A stretch of DNA of 64,000 nucleotides from Lachnospiraceae bacterium V9D3004. GTDB taxonomy: Bacteria; Bacillota; Clostridia; Lachnospirales; Lachnospiraceae. The position numbers and the translations under genes are program-made. The stretch spans positions 107,171-171,170 of the forward strand of contig JHWW01000008.1 in the NCBI GenBank assembly GCA_000621985.1, read 5' to 3'. A model generated the notes under the pieces. It was given only the letters and a program-made list of their open reading frames with translations, was not told the DNA's origin and did no database searches. Within the stretch, counting starts at the first letter, position 1, and every line of letters starts with the position of its first letter. This document shows positions 9,501 to 16,747 of this stretch, piece by piece.

Positions 9501-11094
9501 ATCTTCTGCGACCGCGTCTTACAATGTTGTGGTCAATCGGCTGACAGCCATGAGATTCTTCCAAGGATTTCATTGTGGAAGGTACATTACTAAGCATCTT
9601 ATCCGCGGTGGCAAGTGCGGTTGTGAAGCTGTCTGCTACTTCTTCTTTTGTTAACTCAAATTCATTTGAAGTCAAAGCTCTTAGCATATCGACTTCTTTT
9701 TCTGGGCGGAAAGTGTTCCGCTTAGACTGAGCCAATGCAAGAATCATAGGGGAAGTTGACTTGATTAACTCGGAAAGTTCATCAAGCAGTCTATATTCGT
9801 CCTGATATTCAAGAGTTATCTGCTTATCAATCCACGAATCCGTTCCCTGAGATGGAAGGTACTGAGTTCTAAGTGTGTGATCGATTGCGGCAATTCTAGT
9901 GCGGATATCTTCAATATGCTCTGCCACCCTATCTGCTTCTGATTCAAGAGTATTGCTCTTTAGTCCACTTCCGAAACCGAAAGACCTAAGCTGTTCAAGG
10001 CAGTGACTAAAGGTTTCGCGGAGCTTTTTACCCCAGTCAACGATTCCTCTAGTTCGTTTCGCTGTTTCATCAACTCTTCGGTCAAGTCTCTCAACTGCCC
10101 ATTCTCCGTAAGAGCCGTTTCCAGGCTTTCCTCCAACTGTGCTATTCTTTTCTGCTGACGTTCTATGGTCTGCATCTGGGTTAGAGTATTCTTCTGTAGC
10201 TTCTCGTACTGTTTTTTCCAATACTTTGCGTTCTCGTTTTCCTTCGTCTGTGATAGCAGTCCGCTCTGCCTGAACTGTTCTGTTTCTGTTAAAAGCATCT
10301 TCTAAAACCTCCTTTGATAATTCGATACTATATGTTTCTGCTAAGTTCTTATCTCTAAAAGATTTGCCGGATTCGATATGTGTAAAGGTGATGTACTTCC
10401 TATTATCTTCCCACTTTACTTCATATCCGTACGTTTCCATCTGTGAGATAAATTCTTCTTTGCTTGGTGCAGTAGTCATACAAGCAAGTACTGCACTGAT
10501 GCAATCTGTTTTTAAACTCTTCTTTCCATCAGTAGTCATAAGACGATAATCTCTCTTATCGTAGGAACGGATAGTTCCTTCTTCGATATCAGATCCATCA
10601 AAGTGTTTTCCTTTGACACAGACAGATAAGCCATGAGCTTCACAGATTTCATCATTAATCTTTTTCATCTGTTTAAAGTCTGATTTGGACAGATGAACTT
10701 TACTTCCGTCAATGCTGTTTACGGAATTTACCACTACATGGCAGTGACAATGATCGGAGTCGATGTGGCTCGCAAGAGCACAAGTAAATCCGGGGAAACA
10801 TCGTTCTGCCCATTCTTTACCAACAAGTAAAGTCTCTTCTGGAGTTATCTTTTCATCTGGATGAAAGGATATGACGAAGTGCTTATACTGTCGTCCTCCA
10901 GTCTTATTCCAAAATTTTTTTATTTCTTTGAACTGCTGATACACAAGATCGGCAGTAACCTTTTCTTCAAAATAATCTCCGGTTACAAGCTTAAGTTCTT
11001 CAGTGACTTTCTTATCTTTGTAGATATAGTCAAGGGTGTTGCTTAATGCTGCTGAAGATTTAGCTCTCGTATTAATAGCTTTAACGACTGACAT
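9499..11094 (-). CDS. Relaxase / mobilization nuclease (MOBP-like)
   Basis: A 531-residue relaxase that would nick oriT and lead the transferred strand. The N-terminal domain (about 1-190) has tyrosines near residues 23-25 (LDYIY) suited to the nicking role, and the metal-binding motif HIDSDHCHCH at 110-119, the three-histidine signature of the PF03432 family. The remaining ~330 residues are charged and helical, suited to partner contacts. The start lies inside the end of mobC (52-base overlap), which suggests translational coupling. A second gene is nested in another frame in the C-terminal half. Confidence 0.92.
   Translation of the reverse strand: MSVVKAINTRAKSSAALSNTLDYIYKDKKVTEELKLVTGDYFEEKVTADLVYQQFKEIKKFWNKTGGRQYKHFVISFHPDEKITPEETLLVGKEWAERCFPGFTCALASHIDSDHCHCHVVVNSVNSIDGSKVHLSKSDFKQMKKINDEICEAHGLSVCVKGKHFDGSDIEEGTIRSYDKRDYRLMTTDGKKSLKTDCISAVLACMTTAPSKEEFISQMETYGYEVKWEDNRKYITFTHIESGKSFRDKNLAETYSIELSKEVLEDAFNRNRTVQAERTAITDEGKRERKVLEKTVREATEEYSNPDADHRTSAEKNSTVGGKPGNGSYGEWAVERLDRRVDETAKRTRGIVDWGKKLRETFSHCLEQLRSFGFGSGLKSNTLESEADRVAEHIEDIRTRIAAIDHTLRTQYLPSQGTDSWIDKQITLEYQDEYRLLDELSELIKSTSPMILALAQSKRNTFRPEKEVDMLRALTSNEFELTKEEVADSFTTALATADKMLSNVPSTMKSLEESHGCQPIDHNIVRRGRRR
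9960..10298 (-). CDS. Coiled-coil protein nested out of frame within the relaxase gene
   Basis: A 112-residue frame wholly inside the relaxase gene on the same strand. Its ATG at 10298 has a near-perfect ribosome site (AAAGGAGG, 9 bases upstream). Its product is rich in Glu, Gln, Leu and Lys with heptad-like spacing (KQYEKLQKNTLTQMQTIERQ and the 60 residues after it), a convincing coiled coil. Nested mob genes are known from ColE1-type plasmids, where mobB lies within mobA and helps the relaxosome. A similar role here is inference. The alternative is chance overlap in a low-complexity helical region. Confidence 0.62.
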   Translation of the reverse strand: MLLTETEQFRQSGLLSQTKENENAKYWKKQYEKLQKNTLTQMQTIERQQKRIAQLEESLETALTENGQLRDLTEELMKQRNELEESLTGVKSSAKPLVTALNSLGLSVSEVD

Positions 11095-11447
11095 AGTGGC
11101 AATACCTCCTTTCCGGTTTCATGTACATCGTTTGCAAGTTCCTTGAGTTCATTTTCATTGGCTGGCTGATTATATGTATTTGCAATCTTAGCCATCTGGT
11201 TACAATTGATGCCAATACCTTTGAACTGATTTAAAAGTTCCGTAAGCTCGGACAAGAGCTTCGGGATATCTTTTAAAGCTTCTGGATTGGCAAGCGTTGC
11301 TCCTAGTGTTGCGTTGATAAGGTAGGTCTGTTTATTCAGACCGGATTCTGTTACAAGTTTGGTTAACTTTCGATACTCTTCATCGTTCATATAGAAGTTA
11401 ACCTGATGATTTCTTGTTCTGTTCTTTTTTGCAGTTTTTGTTCCCAT
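11043..11447 (-). CDS. Mobilization accessory protein MobC
   Basis: A 134-residue protein of the MobC type (PF05713-like). The N-terminus (VNFYMNDEEYRKLTKLV) fits a ribbon-helix-helix DNA-binding fold, and NQMAKIANTYN with the C-terminal helices is typical of MobC proteins that assist oriT melting and relaxase loading. Of two in-frame ATGs the second (11447) is chosen, because GGAG lies 9 bases before it and touches the first. It precedes and overlaps the relaxase, the usual order. Confidence 0.88.
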   Translation of the reverse strand: MGTKTAKKNRTRNHQVNFYMNDEEYRKLTKLVTESGLNKQTYLINATLGATLANPEALKDIPKLLSELTELLNQFKGIGINCNQMAKIANTYNQPANENELKELANDVHETGKEVLPLCQSLKLLIRELNLQQH

Positions 11448-11459
11448 GTGTATCATCTC

Positions 11460-11812
11460 CTTTCAAAATTGTGCGGAACAAATCGATTACAAATGATTGG
11501 ATTGATAGGATGGAAACATTCCATTTGTGAGCGACCGGGTTATCCAAAAGGGGCGGAGCTCCTTTGGCGGGATGCAAGGGCAGAGCCCTTAATTCTCTTA
11601 GTAGGGAATGGGATAAAACCGATGGGACAGTTTTCTGACTGTTATTAGGTCGGTTTTTCGTCCATTACCGGATAAGAGGATGTGCTCTAGGGGACGGGGG
11701 AATGAAAGTCCCCAGTGGGTTCCAAGGGCTAGCCCTGGCAAGCTACCGAAGTGAAACGAGGGTACCACGCGACTAGGAACGATAGTGACTAGTCAAAGTG
11801 GGTAGCTTGCCT
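11460..11812. other. Presumed oriT region rich in inverted repeats
   Basis: Non-coding DNA directly upstream of mobC, where oriT normally lies. Visible palindromes are AAGGGC-AGA-GCCCTT (11576-11590), GGGGAC/GTCCCC (11690-11695 with 11708-11713), AGGGCTAGCCCT (11725-11736) and the 11-bp pair GGCAAGCTACC/GGTAGCTTGCC (11737-11747 with 11801-11811). The last pair encloses GACTAG/CTAGTC (11771-11776 with 11789-11794). The nic site cannot be read directly. Position and hairpins support oriT; a structured RNA is an alternative for 11690-11811. Confidence 0.5.
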
Positions 11813-11887
11813 ATTATTCTGAAAATATATACAGGGCTGCAGATAATCTGCTGTGTAAATGCCCTGTGAGTAACAAATCAGAATAAT
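11813..11887. repeat. Three-tier nested inverted repeat
   Basis: ATTATTCTGA (11813-11822) pairs with TCAGAATAAT (11878-11887). Inside lies ACAGGGC/GCCCTGT (11831-11837 with 11861-11867), and inside that GCAGATAATCTGC (11839-11851). All three pairs are perfect. It is adjacent to the presumed oriT, so a role in relaxosome binding or transfer termination is plausible but unproven. Confidence 0.6.
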
Positions 11888-12033
11888 GGTGGATTGGTAG
11901 GCCGCTGTATTCCTTGGATAAGTGGAATTGGCACACGGATGTGTAGTCAAATTCCGCTGATAATTTCATTAAGCGGACTACATGTCGCAATCTCCAGTTG
12001 GATGAATATGATTATTAGAAAGACCAATGTTGC

Positions 12034-12075
12034 TGATATCAGTTAGATATCTTTAGGTGATATCAGTTAGATATC
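12034..12075. repeat. Direct repeats near the element's right end
   Basis: TGATATCAGTTAGATATC occurs exactly twice (12034-12051 and 12058-12075), 24 bases apart, and the outer flanks GCTGATATC/GATATCAGC make the whole block palindromic. About 25 bases further right is AGTTCTTAAATAGATAT (12101-12117), similar to AGTTCTTAAGTGATAT at 1654-1669 beside the excisionase gene. Repeats in such positions suit integrase arm-type sites. Confidence 0.5.
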
Positions 12076-12182
12076 AGCAGAGTTTCTTTGGCTTGAACAG
12101 AGTTCTTAAATAGATATTTGATATACACTGTAGAATCTGTGCGAGTGCTTTTCTTTCTTTACTTCCCTGGGGGACAGGGTAA

Positions 12183-12296
12183 TTAATTTTGGTTCTTATT
12201 GCTTTGGTACTGATCTTTAAAGATAAGATCACAGGTATCGTGGATAATGCCATGAACAGTATTGATAAAAACAGCGAGGAAATCATAGGTGATTAG
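12183..12296 (+). pseudogene. 3' remnant of a type IVb (Flp-like) pilin gene
   Basis: The frame reads LILVLIALVLIFKDKITGIV and ends DKNSEEIIGD, with a TAG that overlaps the next gene's GTG start by 8 bases. This hydrophobic helix followed by FKDKIT is typical of short Flp1-type pilins of Firmicutes tad loci, whose N-terminal part normally reads GMGTVE just upstream. Here an in-frame TAA stands at 12180-12182, and the preceding sequence shows no pilin signature or start. The 5' half has been displaced by the mobile element. Position directly before tad genes supports the identity. Confidence 0.75.
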
Positions 12297-14391
12297 TTTT
12301 ATTAAGAAAAATATCAGTAATATTCGAGAGGAAAATGCAGATAAAGGAAGCGTTTCCGTATATATAATAATGATTTTTTCTGTGGTTTGTATTCTGATCG
12401 CGGGTTTAATGGCTTTATCCGGATATCAGGCTGAAAAAACCAATGCTTTGCTGTCATTGGATATAGCTGTGGAATCCGCTTTCAGTAAATATTTCAGACC
12501 GCTGACCGATAATTACGGAATGTATTATTATATCTCATCCGACGATGAAGCACTTGACGCCGATATCATGACTTATTTTGTCAAGAACCAGGAAGGAATA
12601 TCAAAAATGTTAAGTATTATTCCGTCATATCTTGATGTATACGAAACAAAATATGCCCTTGATGATGAGGCGGAAAATGTCAGAACGCAGATGAAAAATG
12701 TGATAAAAGATACGCTTGCCGAAGATGCGATCAATTCGCTAATATCCACTTTCAAAGGAATAGAAAAAAACAATACGGATAATAATAAAGAACTGGATTC
12801 TTTCGGTAATGAGGTGGACAAAGCAGAGGCAGAGGCCAAAAAAGAGGAAGATATGCTTAAACTTCTTAAAGCGGTTGAGGGAATAACCGTGTCGGGAGGA
12901 AAGATAAACTGCAGTGATTATTATGCAAAGAGCGGACTGATAGGAGAAGTGACTTCTTCCAATGCCGGAATTGATTCGATGAAAGTCTGGGAAAAAGTAA
13001 AAACTCACTCCTGGGACATGACTGAATATATTATTTCCTTAAATAAAAAAGCAAAAAAAGGAATTGATGGGAAAAAAGTATCTTATTCTGTCCGGAAAGC
13101 AAAAGAATGGCAGCATAAAGTAAATAATATTCTTGAAAAAACAAAAGAGGCACGTAAGCTCGCATCAGGTATAAAAGGAATTAAAAATGCAATATGCGAT
13201 GTTAACAGTGTCGGATTAAAGCTTGCCGAAAACGAATCAATCCTTAATGAACTGTTGGAATTAGGGAATATCAGTACGCCTCAAAGTACGGAAGACTGGG
13301 AGAATGTGTATTCAAAAACCAGTCAATGCATCGAAATGCTTGAAAGTTATCATGTAAAAGATATCAACTTTGATTACAGTACGATCAATCTGAAAAAAGC
13401 AGATGATCCGACTAAAAATGCAGGTGGGAATATTAATGATATGCTCTCATTTCTTATAGGAGATTCCCAAAAAATATCGGAAAAGCAAGCTGCGGAATCG
13501 GGAATATATGAAAAAATTGCCGAGGAAGAAAACAAAAAAGAAAAGGGATCAACAAAAGAGAAAGGTAAAACGAACAATAAAAATACTGAATCCGATCAGC
13601 TTGATTTTTCGGAAGTATCCGGAGTAGACAGTCTTTTAAAAAGATGTAAGGGAGAAGAGGATGATGAAGAAAAAAACGATGAGGCCATGACCAATATATA
13701 CGTTAATCTGTATATAGAAAAGCTGTTGAAGGAATATGAATGCAAAGAAAAGAAGAATAAAAACAAAGACAAAGATAAGATAAAGCATGTTCTTGATTAT
13801 GAAAAAGAATATATCATCAATGCGGGATTATCCGACAGAGAAAATCTGAAAGCCGTAGCTAATCGAATTCTGTTCATCAGGACGGGAACCTCTCTTGTAT
13901 ATCTTGTATGTAACAGCGAGGCCCGTAATATGGCTTATGCAACTGCGGCATGTCTTGTGGGATTCACCGGACTTGATGCACTTGTAAGATGTGTACAGTA
14001 CATGATCCTTGCAGCATGGGCGTATGAAGATGCCTGCGTTGACACCGGTGCGGTATTGGCAGGGCACACAATACCGGTCGTCAAAAAAAGCGGGAATCTT
14101 AATATCAGATATGAAGAAATGCTTTTATTCAGTAAAGAATATGTTCAAAAAAAGATCAATTCATATAAAGAAAGTAAAGGTATGTCATATAAAGATTATA
14201 TACGATTGTTCATAATGATAATGCCTTTAAGAAAGACCGTATACAGATGCATGGATGTAATACAATTAAATATGAAGCAGAATTACGACCGAATGTTTTC
14301 ATTTCAAAGGGCGATATACGGAGCGGATATAAGACTTACATGTGACAAACCGTTTTTCACCGTGACCGAAAGCGGATACAGCTACAGATAG
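12289..14391 (+). CDS. DUF5702-type tad-locus membrane protein
   Basis: A 700-residue protein starting at a GTG that overlaps the pilin remnant. A hydrophobic segment near residues 22-45 (VSVYIIMIFSVVCILIAGLM) is followed by GYQAEKTNALLSLDIAVESA, the TadG/DUF5702 pattern in which one N-terminal helix anchors a large extracellular domain. The middle is Lys/Glu-rich and probably partly disordered (about 420-510). A second hydrophobic stretch lies near 545-590. Such proteins sit with TadE pseudopilins in Firmicutes tad clusters and are thought to be pilus accessory or tip proteins. With the upstream part of the operon interrupted, its expression is doubtful. Confidence 0.75.
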   Translation: MISFIKKNISNIREENADKGSVSVYIIMIFSVVCILIAGLMALSGYQAEKTNALLSLDIAVESAFSKYFRPLTDNYGMYYYISSDDEALDADIMTYFVKNQEGISKMLSIIPSYLDVYETKYALDDEAENVRTQMKNVIKDTLAEDAINSLISTFKGIEKNNTDNNKELDSFGNEVDKAEAEAKKEEDMLKLLKAVEGITVSGGKINCSDYYAKSGLIGEVTSSNAGIDSMKVWEKVKTHSWDMTEYIISLNKKAKKGIDGKKVSYSVRKAKEWQHKVNNILEKTKEARKLASGIKGIKNAICDVNSVGLKLAENESILNELLELGNISTPQSTEDWENVYSKTSQCIEMLESYHVKDINFDYSTINLKKADDPTKNAGGNINDMLSFLIGDSQKISEKQAAESGIYEKIAEEENKKEKGSTKEKGKTNNKNTESDQLDFSEVSGVDSLLKRCKGEEDDEEKNDEAMTNIYVNLYIEKLLKEYECKEKKNKNKDKDKIKHVLDYEKEYIINAGLSDRENLKAVANRILFIRTGTSLVYLVCNSEARNMAYATAACLVGFTGLDALVRCVQYMILAAWAYEDACVDTGAVLAGHTIPVVKKSGNLNIRYEEMLLFSKEYVQKKINSYKESKGMSYKDYIRLFIMIMPLRKTVYRCMDVIQLNMKQNYDRMFSFQRAIYGADIRLTCDKPFFTVTESGYSYR

Positions 14392-14557
14392 TTTTCCGGG
14401 CACATGTGAGCAGGGACATAGAATAATCGAAAAAGACCTTTATCAAAAACTAAAAAAAAATATAAAACAAACGGAGTATCCATATGGAACAACCATGATT
14501 TCAATCAGCAATTCAGCCATAGAGATCAGGAGTCCCTGCTTACATGTGCCCGGAAGA
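14392..14557. repeat. 24-bp imperfect inverted repeat inside the tad locus
   Basis: TCCGGGCACATGTGAGCAGG and the next bases (14394-14417) pair with 14532-14555 with one mismatch. The 114-bp spacer is A-rich and has no convincing gene. The left arm begins right after the DUF5702 stop codon, and the right arm lies before the likely TadE-like start. It could be a large intercistronic hairpin or a small non-autonomous element. Confidence 0.6.
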
Positions 14558-14635
14558 AGTACTTGTTTTAAATATTATTTACGGAATTTGAGAATTCAGC
14601 AGTACAGAAAAAACAGTTTGAAAGGGAACTTTTTA

Positions 14636-15298
14636 TTGAACGTGAAAGATGAGAATAATAATGTTGAAAAAAACAGAATAAAAAAGGCCTCACTGACAGT
14701 GGAAGCGTCATTGATATGCCCGATATTTATATTCGTCACATTGTCGCTCATATATATAATAATGTGGTTTTTGGGGGCGGTTTCCCTAAGGACGGATATG
14801 ACGAAAAATGCCAGGACTCTGTCTGCCTCGGCGGCTATAGCCGTTAATGAAAAAAAGGCGGATGAGGTAAAAGATATAATATTATTTGAGAGATGTAATG
14901 TGGGATATCTGCCTGTAAAAACCAATCATAAAGTTGTGATGAGACCGTTCGTCGGGGTGAGCAGTATCGACAGCGGAAAAAATGATCCGATAGTATATAT
15001 CACCCCTAACGGAACGGTTTATCATACAAACAGAACATGCAGTTACATCAAAGTATCCGTAAATAAAATTCATGCCGATGATATACCTTATAAGCGCAAT
15101 AACTCGGGAGAAAAATATAAACCCTGTGAGATATGCTGCAAAAAAAATGACAGCTTAAAAGAAGTATATATCACAAAATACGGAAACAGATATCATTATT
15201 CCTTAGCATGCAAAAGTCTGTATCATGACGTTATCTCAATCAGATTATCAGAAGTAAAACACATGAGAAAATGCAGCAAGTGCAGTAAATCTCTGTGA
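14636..15298 (+). CDS. TadE-like pseudopilin with duplicated Cys-containing C-terminal module
   Basis: A TadE-type leader (IKKASLTVEASLICPIF) is followed by a hydrophobic helix, so it should be cleaved by the prepilin peptidase and assembled with the pilus machinery. The C-terminal half contains two copies of a module: VYITPNGTVYHTNRTCSYI...PCEICC, then VYITKYGNRYHYSLACKSL...KCSKCSKS. Each has a Tyr-His pair, one Cys and a later CxxC, which suggests two metal-binding or disulfide sites. The start is uncertain. TTG at 14636 has AAAGGGA 8 bases upstream, GTG at 14642 is possible, and the frame is open back to 14495 across an inverted repeat. Confidence 0.7.
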   Translation: MNVKDENNNVEKNRIKKASLTVEASLICPIFIFVTLSLIYIIMWFLGAVSLRTDMTKNARTLSASAAIAVNEKKADEVKDIILFERCNVGYLPVKTNHKVVMRPFVGVSSIDSGKNDPIVYITPNGTVYHTNRTCSYIKVSVNKIHADDIPYKRNNSGEKYKPCEICCKKNDSLKEVYITKYGNRYHYSLACKSLYHDVISIRLSEVKHMRKCSKCSKSL

Positions 15299-15399
15299 CG
15301 AATGAACCGGGTATACGGAAAGTGGCAGGGATAACCGGAACATAAGCTTTATTTAATAACTGAAAAGTGAGACTTAAAAAGAGGAACAGGACAAACAAT

Positions 15400-15846
15400 A
15401 TGGTAATAATTGGTAATTTTATTGCAGGTATAGTACTGGCTTTATGTACATTTCAGGATATCAAGAGCAGAAGTATCAATGTTCTTATTCCGGCATGTGC
15501 TTCGGCAATAATGCTTTTGTTAAAGATAATCAGGGCAGGTAATATTGAGATGGATGTGCTGATAAGCATGCTTCCGGGACTGATAATGATCGCAACGGCG
15601 TGTATTTTAAAAGGACGTGTCGGATACGGTGATGGAATCGTGCTGGTATGTGTTTGTATATGCACCGGTATGTACAGAGGGATCATTGCTTTATCAATCA
15701 GTTTTATTCTTTTATGGCTCGTATGTCTTGTGGCATTATCATCAGGCAGAAAAATACAAAAGAATACTTCGGTTCCATATATCCCTTTTGTTTTGGGCGG
15801 GTGGCTTGCAACAATTATATCAGTGGATGTCACGGGGTGGTTATAG
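15400..15846 (+). CDS. A24-family prepilin peptidase (TadV/CpaA-like)
   Basis: A 148-residue polytopic membrane protease of the short TadV/CpaA kind, which cleaves Flp pilin and TadE-type leaders. The two catalytic aspartates are visible in TFQDIKSRSI near the N-terminus and in VGYGDGIVL (GxGD motif) in the middle. Four to five hydrophobic helices surround them. ATG at 15400 is chosen, with AGGA 9 bases before it; an in-frame GTG at 15367 is the alternative. It lies between two TadE-like genes, its expected substrates. Confidence 0.85.
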   Translation: MVIIGNFIAGIVLALCTFQDIKSRSINVLIPACASAIMLLLKIIRAGNIEMDVLISMLPGLIMIATACILKGRVGYGDGIVLVCVCICTGMYRGIIALSISFILLWLVCLVALSSGRKIQKNTSVPYIPFVLGGWLATIISVDVTGWL

Positions 15847-15849
15847 ATT

Positions 15850-16287
15850 ATGAGAATTCTTCTAAGTAAAAAAATGTACAGGAAAAAGGCGTCAATAACT
15901 GTTGAAGCTGTCTTTATTGTACCTATAGTACTGATGATAACGATGACACTGATCTTTGCGGTAATGTCGGCTCATGATAGAGGAATTATATACATGGAAC
16001 TGGCAAGGTATACGGAAGATATCTGCTTTAATTGCAATACTTTGCCCGAAGAGGATAACCCCGATACGACCGATATTAATAAAAGACTTCTGTTGTATAC
16101 GATAAAGGAAGCAACAGGGAAAAAAGAAGGAAGTTCACTTCATGTTACGGCATATGCCGACAGCAGGATTCGAAAACTTCTTGTATTTGACAGTATCTCG
16201 ACGTTGTCATCATACAGTGTGGACATAAAGGGAAAGAAGAATAACATCTGTAAAAAAGTAAGAAAGGAATTGAAATTAATTGAGTGA
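15850..16287 (+). CDS. TadE-like pseudopilin
   Basis: A 145-residue protein with the leader RKKASITVEAVFIVPIVLM and one long hydrophobic helix (about residues 17-42), the pattern of TadE pseudopilins. The rest is a small extracellular domain with two cysteines (CFNC). It starts 3 bases after the prepilin peptidase and overlaps the next gene by 8 bases, so it is in the same transcription unit. The exact role in the pilus is not known. Confidence 0.78.
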   Translation: MRILLSKKMYRKKASITVEAVFIVPIVLMITMTLIFAVMSAHDRGIIYMELARYTEDICFNCNTLPEEDNPDTTDINKRLLLYTIKEATGKKEGSSLHVTAYADSRIRKLLVFDSISTLSSYSVDIKGKKNNICKKVRKELKLIE

Positions 16288-16747
16288 TTATATTACTTTA
16301 TCGGAATATTTTGAGTATACAAGACCTTCTGTAAAAATTCTTGTTAATCTGTACTCAGCGATTATCAGATGCATTGAAGAAGGCGAGGCCGATTACGCCT
16401 TATTCCACATGGAATATATACAGTATGATCCCTCTCTCGGTAAGTTCAGATTTGCGGTGACTAAAAGTGCAGGCGATGTAAATTATAAAATAATGAGATT
16501 CTTTGAGGATATAATCAGAGCATTAAAATATGCCGGAGAACCAGAAAAAAAATTTGCGGAAGAATTCAGAGAATTATACGATAAAAAAGGATGTGTGGCT
16601 TGTAAGAATCTGCTTGAAGAATACAAAAAGAGAATTGGGAGATCACACAAAGTCGTAACCATGTATAATGCGATATATGTCTGTATTCTTATTCTGATAA
16701 CGGTATCATATTATTCGGTATACGGGATAAGGTTTTTCACAGATTGA
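16280..16747 (+). CDS. Small tad-locus protein with C-terminal membrane anchor
   Basis: A 155-residue protein beginning MSDYITLSEYFEYTRPSV. It has a soluble N-terminal region of about 130 residues and a single C-terminal transmembrane helix (AIYVCILILITVSYYSVY). It resembles the N-terminal part of proteins found at the ends of Lachnospiraceae tad clusters (DUF6382-like), but without the FHA domain that often follows. That link is tentative. It overlaps the TadE-like gene by 8 bases and its 3' end overlaps the converging ASKHA gene by 11 bases. Confidence 0.55.
   Translation: MSDYITLSEYFEYTRPSVKILVNLYSAIIRCIEEGEADYALFHMEYIQYDPSLGKFRFAVTKSAGDVNYKIMRFFEDIIRALKYAGEPEKKFAEEFRELYDKKGCVACKNLLEEYKKRIGRSHKVVTMYNAIYVCILILITVSYYSVYGIRFFTD

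Larger units (their letters stand above)
1..12180. mobile_element. Integrated mobilizable element (right part), carrying restriction-modification cargo
   Basis: Integrase, excisionase-like gene, repressor, relaxase, MobC and a hairpin-rich presumed oriT lie together with a restriction-modification operon, ahead of a pilin gene that has lost its 5' half. The right boundary is placed near 12180, where the pilin reading frame begins abruptly after an in-frame stop. The left end was not found. No pilin 5' half is visible near position 1, so the element probably continues leftward. There is no conjugation ATPase or secretion gene inside the window, so it is either a mobilizable element or part of a larger conjugative one. 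The exact ends are inferred. Confidence 0.8.

Noticed and set aside
12120..12182. Possibility that the pilin gene is intact upstream
   Set aside because: The frame before 12180 reads through Leu/Phe/Ser-rich sequence with no start, no leader motif and an in-frame TAA at 12180-12182. The WGTG just before the stop only superficially recalls GMGTVE.
14495..14635. Long N-terminal extension of the TadE-like protein
   Set aside because: The frame is open from an ATG at 14495 but crosses the right arm of the inverted repeat, lacks a ribosome site, and would place 60 residues before the TadE leader motif.
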